Shown here in pieces: positions 42,691 through 51,287 of a DNA stretch of 51,325 bases (its first letter is position 1; each line of letters starts with the position of its first letter). Under the pieces are notes generated by a model. It had not been told where the DNA came from. It saw only the letters and a list, made by a program, of their open reading frames with translations, and searched no databases. The translations under genes and the position numbers were made by a program. The DNA is from Chthonomonadia bacterium (GTDB taxonomy: Bacteria > Armatimonadota > HRBIN16): positions 1 to 51,325 of the forward strand of contig JABUFA010000027.1 in NCBI GenBank assembly GCA_013314755.1, read 5' to 3'.

Positions 42691-42697
42691 AAACATC

Positions 42698-43744
42698 TTA
42701 GAGGTCGTAGGAGTAGTACAGGGCTACCCCTACCTCGCGTGCGTGCCGTTCGGCGTCCGACTCCGAGACCATATGGGTGACCAGCACAGGAAACAGCTTG
42801 GGATAAACCCCTTCCAGCGAACCCAACATGCGGCGCAGGAAACGGTCAATGTCATTCTTGGAGAGCTGCGCCTTGCTTTCACCCACAATGGTCACTACCT
42901 CGCCGTTACGCCTGCCAGTGCCGAACAGATTGACCTCAATCTCCCGCCCCGATTTGTCGCGTACAAACTGACGCCTCAGCTTGCCTTCAACCTGTATCCC
43001 ATAGTCACGAAGCAAGAGGTCAGGCAGCTTCTTTATCGCTTCGTTCTCCAGCACATATCCGAACGAGAGCGACATACCGCCAACCTGCTTCTGGAGGTCC
43101 TTTTGCGATTTTGCCAGAGCGCGCACCTCCTTCGTCAGGTTAGCAACCTGTTCCTCCGTGCGTCGCTGTGCCTCTGCCAGTTCGGCAAAACGCGCGTCCG
43201 TCTGCTTGCGATACTCCACGAACTCCTCATACGCACGGCGCTGGAACTCCGATAACTCCCTGACCTGCTCTTCCGTGCGTCGTTGCGCCTCTGCCAGTTC
43301 GGCAAAACGCGCGTCCGTCTGCTTGCGATACTCCACGAACTCCTCTGCCAGCTGCGCCAGGCGTTCCTCCGTGCGTCGCTGTGCCTCCGCCAGTTCGGCA
43401 AAACGCGCGTCCGTCTGCTTGCGATACTCCGCGAACTCCTCTGCCAGCTGCGCCAGGCGTTCCTCCGTGCGTCGCTGTGCCTCCGCCAGTTCGGCAAAAC
43501 GCGCGTCCGTCTCCAGGCGGCTTTGCGCCAGCTGCTGCTCTACCCGCTGGAGAAGTTCGGTGTGCGCCCGACGCCACTCGTCCGACAGGTCACTCACCCT
43601 GCGTTCTAACAGGTCTAACCTCTGCAAAACGAGGCTCTCATGCAAACGCTCATACACCGATAGCATCACATGCCCCAGCTTATCGGCTACCGGCTTGTCG
43701 AACACAGAGCTCAGCTCTTGGATGACTTCTTCCAGGTTGAGCAT
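42698..43744 (-). CDS. DUF3782-like coiled-coil protein with nuclease-like C-terminus
   Basis: A 348-residue protein. Residues 1-60 are helical (LNLEEVIQELSSVFDKPVADKL). Residues about 75-215 are a coiled coil made of four copies of DARFAELAEAQRRTEE joined by LAQLAEEF(A/V)EYRKQT linkers. The C-terminal 120 residues resemble the PD-(D/E)xK-like part of DUF3782 proteins: GREIEVNLFGTG, VVTIVGESKAQLS with an ExK, and PVLVTHMVSESDAERHARE. The function of this family is unknown. No signal peptide. Ribosome-binding site AGAGGGGTG. Confidence 0.75.
   Translation of the reverse strand: MLNLEEVIQELSSVFDKPVADKLGHVMLSVYERLHESLVLQRLDLLERRVSDLSDEWRRAHTELLQRVEQQLAQSRLETDARFAELAEAQRRTEERLAQLAEEFAEYRKQTDARFAELAEAQRRTEERLAQLAEEFVEYRKQTDARFAELAEAQRRTEEQVRELSEFQRRAYEEFVEYRKQTDARFAELAEAQRRTEEQVANLTKEVRALAKSQKDLQKQVGGMSLSFGYVLENEAIKKLPDLLLRDYGIQVEGKLRRQFVRDKSGREIEVNLFGTGRRNGEVVTIVGESKAQLSKNDIDRFLRRMLGSLEGVYPKLFPVLVTHMVSESDAERHAREVGVALYYSYDL
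43151..43520 (-). repeat. Near-identical 96/117-bp in-frame repeats
   Basis: The same coding block (DARFAELAEAQRRTEE) recurs four times, at spacings of 117, 96 and 96 bases. Long stretches are identical at DNA level, which implies recent duplication or gene conversion. Confidence 0.85.
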
Positions 43745-43801
43745 TCACAACACCCCTCTGCCCCTAATTATACTGCAAAAGCGACAGGTGAAACCAGAAG
43801 T

Positions 43802-45244
43802 CTACTCTACCCGCAGCTCCGTTCCACCGAAGCGGAGGATGTCGCCGGGCTGAATCACCCGCTGTTGCACCGGTTGCCCGTTCACGAAGCTGCCGTTGCG
43901 GGAGCCTTCGTCAACCAACACCCACTGACCGCCCTGACGCTCCAGTCGGGCATGGCGCCGGCTGACGGTGGGGTCGAAGTCAATCAGCACCTGTCGCCCC
44001 ACCTCCCTGCCGATGGTCACCACATCGCCCTGCAGAGGGAACACCATGCCCGCTTTCGCCCCGCTCAGCACCACCAGACGGGAAGGCGTGCCCACCGGAG
44101 CAAGCGAAGCAGGGAGGCTCGTGTCCATCGGTGGCAGAGCAACCGGAGCACCCGGCACGATACTGCAGGCGCACTGCCCGGTAACGGGGTCTTTTCGCTC
44201 GCCGCAGTACGGACAGAGGTAATCGGGCATGGGAGGGCGCGAAAGAGGCTTCTCCTGACGCTCCATCGCCTCACGCACCAGCGAGCGCGTGGCTTTTTCG
44301 AAAAACTGCAGGCGCATGGAGGCTATCTGAATCGTGTCGCCATCCTTCAGCCGCGCCTGCTGAACTGCCTGTCCGTTTAGCAACACACCCGCAGGTGCAC
44401 CCAAATCCTGCAGGTAGTAACCGTCCTGCATCCGCACGATTCGCGCGTGCTCCGGGGCGATATGCGCATCGCCAAACAGGGGGATGTCGGCGTATTCGTC
44501 GCGCCCGATGATGCATACCGGCTTGTCCACGGGGTACTCTCTGCCCTCGTTCCGTCCCAGAATCACCCGTACCCACGCCGCCTTCAACGCCTCCTGCACC
44601 AGCGCAATGAAGAATCCGATGCTTGCCCCCAGCACGGGAAAACCGACCGCCCGACCGGGCGCACCGACCTCCACCGGACCGCTTTGCCCGGACATCGCCG
44701 TGTACAGCGGCGCAAATATCAGGGTGAAAATCTGGAAGGCGATACCGCCCAGAATGCCGCCAATCGTGCCGCCAATCGTGCTGTGCCACCACCGCTTTGC
44801 CGAACCCGTGACTATCCCCACCGCCGCGCCCATGCCTGCCCCTAAGAACATCCATCCCAGCGTGCGAGGCACCAGGTCGGTCACAAAGCCGAGCGGCGTG
44901 GGGCTCTGACCGGCACCCATGGGGTTGCCCAGAAGCACACTCAGCGTGCCATACACATAGTTGCCCAGAAACAGCGCGATGGTCGCTCCGGGCAAACCAA
45001 TCAGCCCGGCAATAACCCCTTTGCGCACCGCTTGGGCAGGCAGTCCGCGCGTGAGACCATCCGCCATGCCCAGCCAGAACCCGTAACACGCGCCCAGAAT
45101 CAGCGACAGCCACAGGGTCTGCCGCACGGTCTCCGCCGGGTTAATCAGTATCGCCTGGTGGTCAATCAGAGGCTCCTGTATCAGGAACGCCATCGCGCCC
45201 CCAACGCCACCCAACACCAGCCCGAGCAGTAGCCTGCCGACCAT
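43802..45244 (-). CDS. Multi-pass membrane protein with two FHA domains
   Basis: A 480-residue protein. Residues 1-215 contain about six hydrophobic helices, several glycine-rich (LLLGLVLGGVGGAMAF, TIGGTIGGILGGIAFQIF). The first FHA domain (about 225-315) has IIGRDEYADIPLFGDAHIAPEHARI. A zinc-ribbon-like CPYCGERKDPVTGQCACS follows, then a second FHA domain (about 395-480) with TIGREVGRQVLIDFDPTVSRRHARL and DEGSRNGSFVNG, in which the phosphothreonine-binding GR, SRRH and NG residues are intact. Predicted to dock Thr-phosphorylated partners at the membrane. It starts 3 bases after the preceding FHA gene and shares the ribbon motif with it. Confidence 0.85.
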   Translation of the reverse strand: MVGRLLLGLVLGGVGGAMAFLIQEPLIDHQAILINPAETVRQTLWLSLILGACYGFWLGMADGLTRGLPAQAVRKGVIAGLIGLPGATIALFLGNYVYGTLSVLLGNPMGAGQSPTPLGFVTDLVPRTLGWMFLGAGMGAAVGIVTGSAKRWWHSTIGGTIGGILGGIAFQIFTLIFAPLYTAMSGQSGPVEVGAPGRAVGFPVLGASIGFFIALVQEALKAAWVRVILGRNEGREYPVDKPVCIIGRDEYADIPLFGDAHIAPEHARIVRMQDGYYLQDLGAPAGVLLNGQAVQQARLKDGDTIQIASMRLQFFEKATRSLVREAMERQEKPLSRPPMPDYLCPYCGERKDPVTGQCACSIVPGAPVALPPMDTSLPASLAPVGTPSRLVVLSGAKAGMVFPLQGDVVTIGREVGRQVLIDFDPTVSRRHARLERQGGQWVLVDEGSRNGSFVNGQPVQQRVIQPGDILRFGGTELRVE

Positions 45245-45247
45245 CGC

Positions 45248-46537
45248 TCACACTTCCCATCGGAAAAAGGTTGCGCCAATCTGTATCTCGTCACCAGGAC
45301 GTAGCGTTTGTTCGGTAATGCGCACGCCGTTCACCCACGTGCCGTTGGAGGAGCCTTCATCGCGAATAGTCCATCCGTCCGCCTGCTTAATCAGCCGGGC
45401 GTGCCGCCGGCTGACAGTGTTGTCTCTGTCCAACTGCACGGTGTTGCCCACCTCGCGCCCGATGGTCGCCTCTGTGCCGGTAATCTCGAAGATGGTTCCG
45501 CCATACGCGCCGCGCGCCCCCACCAACCGGGGAGCGGTGGCTACCGCCGTTGCCGACGGCGCGGATACCGTTGCAGAAGCGGGCGTCACCGAGCAGGCGC
45601 ACGCCCCGGTCACGGGGTCTATCGGCTGACCGCAGAAGGGACAGTGCCCTTCGGGAACCTGCACGGTGGGCTTCGCGGCGGGTTTGGCGGGCGCGGGTTC
45701 AGGAGCTGGTTGTGCCACATCGATGCCCAGCTTCTTCAGCGCGTCGGGGATGGTCAACTGCTTGCGCTTCCAGATGCGGTATCCGCTGTAAATCACACCA
45801 GCCAGCACCAGCAGACCGAGCAGAGTGTTCCACACAGGGAACGGGCGAGCCACAGGAGCGGGCGCAGGCGACGGTTGCGCGGGCTGAGTAGAGGGCGCGG
45901 AACCCGCAGGCGCAACATCCAGCACCGGCGCACCGCTGGAGATGACCATCGTTAAGGTCACCACCGGGTCGGCACGTTCTGCCTTAATCTCCGCCTCCTG
46001 AGAAGCGGTCAGGTTATTGCCGTAGTTCACCAGCACGCTGACCTTACCCAGCTTCACCCGGCTGAGCGACACGACGCCGTTTTGAGAGGGTTCCAGCAGA
46101 GCGGTGTGGATGGTGTTGTTCGCATCGGTCAGCATGACGAAGGCAGCAGCGATGGGTTTATCCTCTGGCGTCTGCAACCTCACCTGCACGCGCATAGCGT
46201 ACTGGAAGGCATCGGGTGTCACGGTCACGGTGGTGTCGTTCGGCTTCAGGGGGATCAGCGCAAGGTTGCCGTACTTCGTGTCGTACACGCCTACCCTCGC
46301 CCCTGCGAGCGTCTTCTCGGCGGTGTCGGCAAATCGTTGTTTCAGCGAGGCGATGTCCAGATCCACCTTCCCTGCCACGCTCTCGTTAGGCGGCAGGAAG
46401 ACCGTCTGCCCGTTTGCCGACTCTAACCACACCAGATATTTGCCCTCGCTGGGCACGTTCACCGTGACCTTATCGGGCAAAGACCATGCCACCGATGCGA
46501 AAAGAACCAGAACAATCGCCCAGGCAAGTCGCGTCAT
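45248..46537 (-). CDS. Exported/anchored FHA-domain protein with zinc-ribbon motif
   Basis: A 429-residue protein. A signal peptide (MTRLAWAIVLVLFASVAWS) is followed by an extracytoplasmic beta-rich region (residues 20-205), a Pro/Ala linker and a membrane helix (FPVWNTLLGLLVLAGVIYSGY). The cytoplasmic part then has a zinc-ribbon-like CPFCGQPIDPVTGACACS and a C-terminal FHA domain (TIGREVGNTVQLDRDNTVSRRHARL, DEGSSNGTWVNG). The topology suits a sensor linking an outside domain to phosphothreonine-dependent signalling. The start at 46537 has GAGGAGGGAAAC; an upstream GTG at 46558 would overlap nnr. No kinase or phosphatase gene is in the window. Confidence 0.85.
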   Translation of the reverse strand: MTRLAWAIVLVLFASVAWSLPDKVTVNVPSEGKYLVWLESANGQTVFLPPNESVAGKVDLDIASLKQRFADTAEKTLAGARVGVYDTKYGNLALIPLKPNDTTVTVTPDAFQYAMRVQVRLQTPEDKPIAAAFVMLTDANNTIHTALLEPSQNGVVSLSRVKLGKVSVLVNYGNNLTASQEAEIKAERADPVVTLTMVISSGAPVLDVAPAGSAPSTQPAQPSPAPAPVARPFPVWNTLLGLLVLAGVIYSGYRIWKRKQLTIPDALKKLGIDVAQPAPEPAPAKPAAKPTVQVPEGHCPFCGQPIDPVTGACACSVTPASATVSAPSATAVATAPRLVGARGAYGGTIFEITGTEATIGREVGNTVQLDRDNTVSRRHARLIKQADGWTIRDEGSSNGTWVNGVRITEQTLRPGDEIQIGATFFRWEV

Positions 46538-46554
46538 GTTTCCCTCCTCCTGTC

Positions 46555-48111
46555 TCACTCATGTGATTGCACGCTCTGCATCGCCTTCGGCAGGTAGCGG
46601 ATGATGTCGCCGGCAATCAGCCCTGCCTGACCGGTCTCCTCCACCGCGAGGTCGCCCGCCAGTCCATGCAGATAGACACCAGCTGTCGCGCTTTGCTCAG
46701 CGTCCATACCCTGCGCCAGCAGTCCCGCGATGACACCGGTCAGCACGTCGCCGCTTCCGCCCGTTGCCATGCCTGCGTTGCCAGTGGGGTTCACCCAGAT
46801 CCTGCCCTCCCGCGTGGCGACCACCGTACGCGCCCCTTTCAGCGCCACCACCGCCCCGAACCGTTCTGCCGCCTCACGGGCTATCTCCAGACGGTTCGCC
46901 TGCACCGTCGCCGTATCGGTTCCCATCAGCCGTGCCATCTCGCCCGGATGAGGAGTCAGCACCAGCGGCGGGTGCTGTGCGGGCAGGATGGTCGGGTCAA
47001 GAGCGATACAGTTCAGGGCATCGGCATCCACCACACAGGGAACCCGAACCTTCCCCAGCAGTTCACGAAGCGCCTCGCGAGCGGGCAGATGGGTGCTCCA
47101 GCCCGGTCCGATAGCCAGTACAGTCGCCCGTTCCAGAAGCGGAGTTAACCGGCTGATAGCATCGCCACGCAGACAGCCTTCAGGCGCGTCGGGCAGGGGA
47201 TGTACCATCGCCTCGCGCAGGGTGCTCGCCGCGGCGGCATAGATGCTCTGTGGAACCGCGACCGAACACAGCCCGGCTCCCGTTCGCAACACCGACTCCG
47301 CCGCCATCATCGGCGCGCCCGCCAGCCCCACCGAGCCGCCTACCACCAGCACATGCCCAAAATGTCCCTTGTGTGCGCTGGCTGGACGAGCAGGTAGCCA
47401 TTCACGCACCTGCTCCCGTGTTATCAGACGGCGTGGAATGCCGGCGCGTTCCACTTCAACCTCGGGAATGCCGATGTCCGCCAGCACCACCTCGCCGGCG
47501 TATTCCGCGCCCGGACCAATCGCCAGCCCCACCTTCATCGCCCCGAAGGTCACGGTCAGCACGGCGCGGATGGCGCGACCGCACACGGCGCCCGTGTCCG
47601 CATCAATGCCCGAAGGCACGTCCACCGCCACCACAGGCACCGGGCAGTGCTCGAAGAAGCGGATGACCTCGGCGATGAGACCGCGCACCTCCCCCTTCAC
47701 ACCGATGCCCAGCAGGGCATCCACCACAATGTCCCACCGCTCACCCGCCCAGAGCGTGCTCAGGGCGTCGGCATCCCCGATAGCCTGTACAATGCCGAGG
47801 TTCTGGGCGATTTGCAGGTTGGTGCGGGCATCGCCGCTTACCTTCTCCGGGTCACCTGCCAGCACCGCCAGTACCTTTGCGCCGCGCTGAAAGGCATGTC
47901 GCGCCACCACCATGCCGTCGCCGCCGTTGTTGCCCGTGCCGCACAGCACCAGCACTCGTTTGCCCCGCCACCCGCCGAATCGCTCCTCCACGTGGCGCAC
48001 CACCTGCAAGCCGGCGTTCTCCATCAACAGCAAGCCGGGGATGCCGTACTGCTCAATGGCGGCGCGGTCCAGCCTGCGCATCTCCTCGGCGGTTACCAGC
48101 ACTGGTAACAT
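46555..48111 (-). CDS. nnr: Bifunctional NAD(P)H-hydrate repair enzyme (epimerase/dehydratase)
   Basis: A 518-residue fusion that repairs hydrated NAD(P)H. The N-terminal NnrE/YjeF domain (about 1-215) has MENAGLQVVRHVEERFGG, VLVLCGTGNNGGDGMVVARH and VDVPSGIDADTG. The C-terminal NnrD dehydratase (about 225-510) has HKGHFGHVLVVGGSVGLAGA, LTPHPGEMARLMG and NAGMATGGSGDVLTGVIAGLL. Length is as in E. coli Nnr. It starts 3 bases after kdsB and ends 17 bases before the FHA gene start. Confidence 0.94.
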   Translation of the reverse strand: MLPVLVTAEEMRRLDRAAIEQYGIPGLLLMENAGLQVVRHVEERFGGWRGKRVLVLCGTGNNGGDGMVVARHAFQRGAKVLAVLAGDPEKVSGDARTNLQIAQNLGIVQAIGDADALSTLWAGERWDIVVDALLGIGVKGEVRGLIAEVIRFFEHCPVPVVAVDVPSGIDADTGAVCGRAIRAVLTVTFGAMKVGLAIGPGAEYAGEVVLADIGIPEVEVERAGIPRRLITREQVREWLPARPASAHKGHFGHVLVVGGSVGLAGAPMMAAESVLRTGAGLCSVAVPQSIYAAAASTLREAMVHPLPDAPEGCLRGDAISRLTPLLERATVLAIGPGWSTHLPAREALRELLGKVRVPCVVDADALNCIALDPTILPAQHPPLVLTPHPGEMARLMGTDTATVQANRLEIAREAAERFGAVVALKGARTVVATREGRIWVNPTGNAGMATGGSGDVLTGVIAGLLAQGMDAEQSATAGVYLHGLAGDLAVEETGQAGLIAGDIIRYLPKAMQSVQSHE

Positions 48112-48114
48112 GCT

Positions 48115-48849
48115 CTATCCCCCCTGACGCTGGGCGACAATAGCCCTCACGCGCTCAAGGTCTTCTTCGGTATCCACGCCGATGGAGGTCTGCTCCACGC
48201 ACACCATGCGGATGCGATAACCGTTCTCCAGCACGCGCAGCTGTTCCAGCATCTCCATCTGCTCCAGAGGGGTCGGCTCCATCGCGGCGTACTGCAGAAG
48301 GAACTCGCGCCGGTAGGCGTAGATACCCAGATGCTTGTAGACGATGGCGGGGGCAGATGGATCGCGGGGATAGGGAATGCGTGAACGCGAGAAATACAGT
48401 GCGTTGCCCACCCGGTCTACCACCACTTTCACCGCCGTCGGTTTGTCCTTTTCCTCCTCGGTGGCGGGGCACATGAGACTGCTCATCACCAGCGAGGGGT
48501 CTTCGGCTAACGGGCGTGCGACGGCATCAATGTTTTCCGGCGGCATCAGCGGCTCATCGCCCTGAATGTTGACGATGATGTCGGCGGATAGCCCCTGCGC
48601 GACCTCTGCCAGCCGTTCTGTGCCCGAACGGTGATGGGGCGAGGTCAACACGGCGATCCCGCCGAAGGCGCGCACCACCTCAGCGATTTGCTCGTCGGGA
48701 GTCGCTACCATTACCTCGCTGAGGGTGCGTGCCTGTTTGGCGTTGTGCCACACCCACCAGATCATCGGCTTGCCCGCGATGTCCAGCAGGGGTTTGTTCG
48801 GCAGGCGAACCGCCGCCAGCCTCGCGGGGATAATGCCAACTATTTCCAT
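48115..48849 (-). CDS. kdsB: 3-deoxy-manno-octulosonate cytidylyltransferase
   Basis: A 244-residue CMP-Kdo synthetase that activates Kdo for lipopolysaccharide. Motifs are IPARLAAVRLPNKPLLDIAGKPMI, VATPDEQI, NIQGDEPLMPPENID, VVVDRVGNALYFSRSRIPYPRD, YKHLGIYAYRREFL and SIGVDTEEDLERV. It indicates a diderm envelope with Kdo-containing LPS. No other Kdo gene is adjacent; it heads the kdsB-nnr-FHA-FHA operon. In some lineages a homologue (KdsB2/Kse-type) uses a related sugar acid; the Kdo assignment follows sequence similarity. Confidence 0.9.
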   Translation of the reverse strand: MEIVGIIPARLAAVRLPNKPLLDIAGKPMIWWVWHNAKQARTLSEVMVATPDEQIAEVVRAFGGIAVLTSPHHRSGTERLAEVAQGLSADIIVNIQGDEPLMPPENIDAVARPLAEDPSLVMSSLMCPATEEEKDKPTAVKVVVDRVGNALYFSRSRIPYPRDPSAPAIVYKHLGIYAYRREFLLQYAAMEPTPLEQMEMLEQLRVLENGYRIRMVCVEQTSIGVDTEEDLERVRAIVAQRQGG

Positions 48850-48941
48850 GCGTCGTTGCCTCCTCGTTGCATGCGCTCTGCTGTATCACTCTTTCGTCAC
48901 AGGAAGGATGCTCACCTTGTCACTGGGCTACTCTCTGCACC

Positions 48942-49016
48942 GCTGAAGCATGGCTTCAGCAATCCATATCTGCGGAGGCTAAGCTGCGGGGTTGCCTGTG
49001 ACTTTCGGTCGATAGG
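48942..49016 (+). repeat. Partial, decayed multi-hairpin element
   Basis: Intact unit C (GCTGAAGCATGGCTTCAGC, 48942-48960), a decayed unit B (TGCGGAGGCT) and a decayed unit E (GTGACTTTCGGTCGATAGG). Same strand orientation as the other copies. It lies 35 bases downstream of the methyltransferase gene end. Confidence 0.75.
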
Positions 49017-49050
49017 ACATACTCCTGCTGTGATGCCCTGACTCTCAGCT

Positions 49051-50391
49051 CTATATCTTGCGCAGAATCAGGATATACTCGTGGGGATAGGCATGTGCGT
49101 CGGCATCGTCCACCCGGGCGAACTTGCCTGTCTTGCTGTCACGAGTGGTAGGCAGGATTTTGGAGGGTATCTCGCGCAGGATCAAATCCTCCAGCACAAA
49201 TCCCATACCTTCCATCTGTTCCACAAACACCTGCGCGTTCAGGATGGGCACTTTGCCAATCGCCGTGTTGCCGATAACAATGCAGGCACGCCCACCTTCT
49301 CGAAGCACGCGATACATTTCAGTAAAGCACTGGCGCATCTCGCCGAAGTAGATGGCTACCTCCGCCGCTTTCTTGCGATTACGCTGTGCTAACTGCTGGA
49401 CAATCTGGTCGGCAAGATCGCTCTGCGCATCTGCCTCTTTGCCGTTTACCGCGGCTGTGCCGATAAACTGTGGGCGAAACTCTCGCAGGTCCTGGGCATA
49501 GCGATACCACAGCACCGTCAGCTGGTGCAGGTCAGCATATTCGTAAGAGGTCACATAGGGCGGCGAGGTCACAATCAACGAGATGCTGCCGTCCTCGACA
49601 GGCAGGGCGCGAGCGTCGGCGCAGTAGGGGATTGCCGGTATGTCCAACACATGGTGTACTTGTAGTCGATTGAAGTACTGCTCATTGCCCTTCATCATCT
49701 TTCGCAACTGCATTTGCAACAGCACGAGCGGATCAGGAATCTGCTTGTTCAGGTCGCGGGTGGGCTTGACGCTCCGGTTGTGCCAGTAGGAACACGGCTT
49801 CAGGATGTTCGAGAAGGCGCATCGGAAGAAGTACAGAACCGCTTCATCCTGCTCCTGTTCGATCGCCTGGTGGATGTGCCAGAGACGGGTCAACACTGGC
49901 TCCGCAAACCAGTATCGGATTCTGTCCTGCACGTTCTCTTCGGCGGGTTCCGGGTAATACTCGGGCATTTGCGGCTCTTCGCTGAACAACGACAGCTGCT
50001 CCTCTCCTGTGCGTATGGCGTCCAGCAAACGGTGCACCTTTTCGCGCAGGTAGCCGGGCGGAATGGGAGTGACCTTCGCCCTGCTGACAAGGTACGCGAC
50101 GGGGTTAATATCTACCCCCACGCTGGGGCGACCGAGCAGTTTCGCTTCCACCAGAGTCGTCCCCGACCCCATGAACGGGTCCAGTACCCACTCCCCCGGT
50201 TCCGAAAGGGTGGTTATCAGTCGCTGGGCGAGTTGAGGAATGAACTTGGCGGGATAGCGATGGTAGCTATGGGTGAGGTATCCTGTCTGGCTCGGTTTGA
50301 GGTAGTCAAATGCCCAGGAGGGGTCGGGCGTTACCTGCTCAAAGCGTAACAGTGATTTTCGGGCATTGACTACGGTTCCGATTTGAATCAT
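49051..50391 (-). CDS. DNA methyltransferase (type II, N4-cytosine/N6-adenine type)
   Basis: A 446-residue amino-methyltransferase. SAM-binding motif I DPFMGSGTT is at residues 71-79, preceded by HSYHRYPAKFIPQLA. The catalytic motif TSPPY is at residues 275-279; the SPPY form is most often m4C, although m6A is possible. Motif I precedes the catalytic motif with a long intervening region that may hold the target-recognition domain. The start overlaps the endonuclease stop (ATGA at 50388-50391). With the restriction gene it forms a restriction-modification pair; specificity is not predictable from sequence alone. Confidence 0.88.
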   Translation of the reverse strand: MIQIGTVVNARKSLLRFEQVTPDPSWAFDYLKPSQTGYLTHSYHRYPAKFIPQLAQRLITTLSEPGEWVLDPFMGSGTTLVEAKLLGRPSVGVDINPVAYLVSRAKVTPIPPGYLREKVHRLLDAIRTGEEQLSLFSEEPQMPEYYPEPAEENVQDRIRYWFAEPVLTRLWHIHQAIEQEQDEAVLYFFRCAFSNILKPCSYWHNRSVKPTRDLNKQIPDPLVLLQMQLRKMMKGNEQYFNRLQVHHVLDIPAIPYCADARALPVEDGSISLIVTSPPYVTSYEYADLHQLTVLWYRYAQDLREFRPQFIGTAAVNGKEADAQSDLADQIVQQLAQRNRKKAAEVAIYFGEMRQCFTEMYRVLREGGRACIVIGNTAIGKVPILNAQVFVEQMEGMGFVLEDLILREIPSKILPTTRDSKTGKFARVDDADAHAYPHEYILILRKI

Positions 50392-51080
50392 AGCACTTCA
50401 CTCCAGCGACACAGGTCACTCCCTAGCTGGGCTACCTGGCGAAAGACCTGGGGTTCGTGTCTTACAGCGTCGTCGGTAAAAAGATAGATGCGGTCGTACA
50501 GCGCGACGGCAAGCCTCAAGCTTTTGCCTGCATCCGGGGATGTCTGCGCTGTTGCATACGTTGTACATTCTTCGTCCAGTGTAACCAGGCAGAAACGAAT
50601 GCGTCTTTCGCGCAGCCGCTGTGCCCAGAATAGGTCCTGCTGATACCGTTCAGCCAGAGACGTTTTGCAGCTGTATACCGCCACAACATGACTCAACTTT
50701 TCTTTGCTCTCACCAGATGCTACCACCAAATCCACCATCGATGGCACGATGACAGGCTCTTTCAGGCTATGAGGTTTCCAAACACGCTCCGCCAGAACAC
50801 CTTGCTGTATCTCCGCATCCAGTTCGCTCCACGAAAACACGTGCAAAGCCACCGGCAGTGAGGCTATCTGCAGCTTTAACTCTTTATGCACAATCTTCTC
50901 GAAAGCTTTTCCACTGGCAGACCGCCAGCTCTGGGATGGGTCTCCCTTTCCTGTAGGGTTACTGGCAATCCACCAGTCGTATGTAGCACGCCACGCCTCA
51001 GATGGAGATTTTTGTCCGTTCTCTCTTTCTTCGCTATAACGTTTAACAATGCGGTCTGCAGGGCTATCCGCCTGCCCCAT
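50388..51080 (-). CDS. Type II restriction endonuclease (BsaWI/Cfr10I-like)
   Basis: A 230-residue protein starting MGQADSPADRIVKRYSEERE. SGKAFEKIVHKEL (E61), VPSMVDLVV (D117) and VVAVYSCKTSLAERYQQDLFW (S137-x-K139) give a D...SxK active site of the PD-(D/E)xK fold in the variant form seen in the Cfr10I/NgoMIV/BsaWI group, whose members cut CCGG-cored sites. The start at 51080 is downstream of a consensus promoter whose transcript begins near 51111; the longer frame to 51218 starts in a hairpin repeat and is rejected. First gene of the pair, so the endonuclease is made from the same message as the methyltransferase; no controller gene is seen. Confidence 0.72.
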   Translation of the reverse strand: MGQADSPADRIVKRYSEERENGQKSPSEAWRATYDWWIASNPTGKGDPSQSWRSASGKAFEKIVHKELKLQIASLPVALHVFSWSELDAEIQQGVLAERVWKPHSLKEPVIVPSMVDLVVASGESKEKLSHVVAVYSCKTSLAERYQQDLFWAQRLRERRIRFCLVTLDEECTTYATAQTSPDAGKSLRLAVALYDRIYLFTDDAVRHEPQVFRQVAQLGSDLCRWSEVL

Positions 51081-51117
51081 ATCGCAGGTACAGCCTCCCT
51101 CTATATCAGGTATCACT

Positions 51118-51146
51118 AGTATACCACGCGATAGACATGCCGTCAA
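51118..51146 (-). promoter_or_regulatory. Sigma-70-type promoter of the restriction-modification pair
   Basis: Read on the minus strand: TTGACG (51146-51141), a 17-base spacer and TATACT (51123-51118). The leader of about 30 bases contains GGGAGG before the ATG at 51080. Confidence 0.8.
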
Positions 51147-51207
51147 GCAGGGGGGCACCTGATGCTGGGACCGACGGGTATCCCTGCATCTGGACGTTAC
51201 GGTCCGT

Positions 51208-51287
51208 GCTGAAAGCATGGCTTCAGCAATCTATAACCTGCTTCAGCAGGTTTCGTTGTGCGTAGCCTGCGACTTCCAGTCGCAAGG
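51208..51287 (+). repeat. Partial multi-hairpin element
   Basis: Unit C with one inserted A (GCTGAAAGCATGGCTTCAGC), unit D (AACCTGCTTCAGCAGGTT) and unit E (GCGACTTCCAGTCGC) ending CAAGG, in the same order and orientation as elsewhere. It lies 62 bases upstream of the restriction-modification promoter. Nothing else is seen to the window end. Confidence 0.85.

Noticed and set aside
43151-43520. Possible CRISPR-like spacing of repeats
   Set aside because: The repeats are in frame inside a coding sequence and encode a coiled coil; the intervening DNA is also repeated.
51081-51218. N-terminal extension of the restriction endonuclease
   Set aside because: It begins inside a hairpin repeat and upstream of the predicted transcription start, so the start at 51080 was used.
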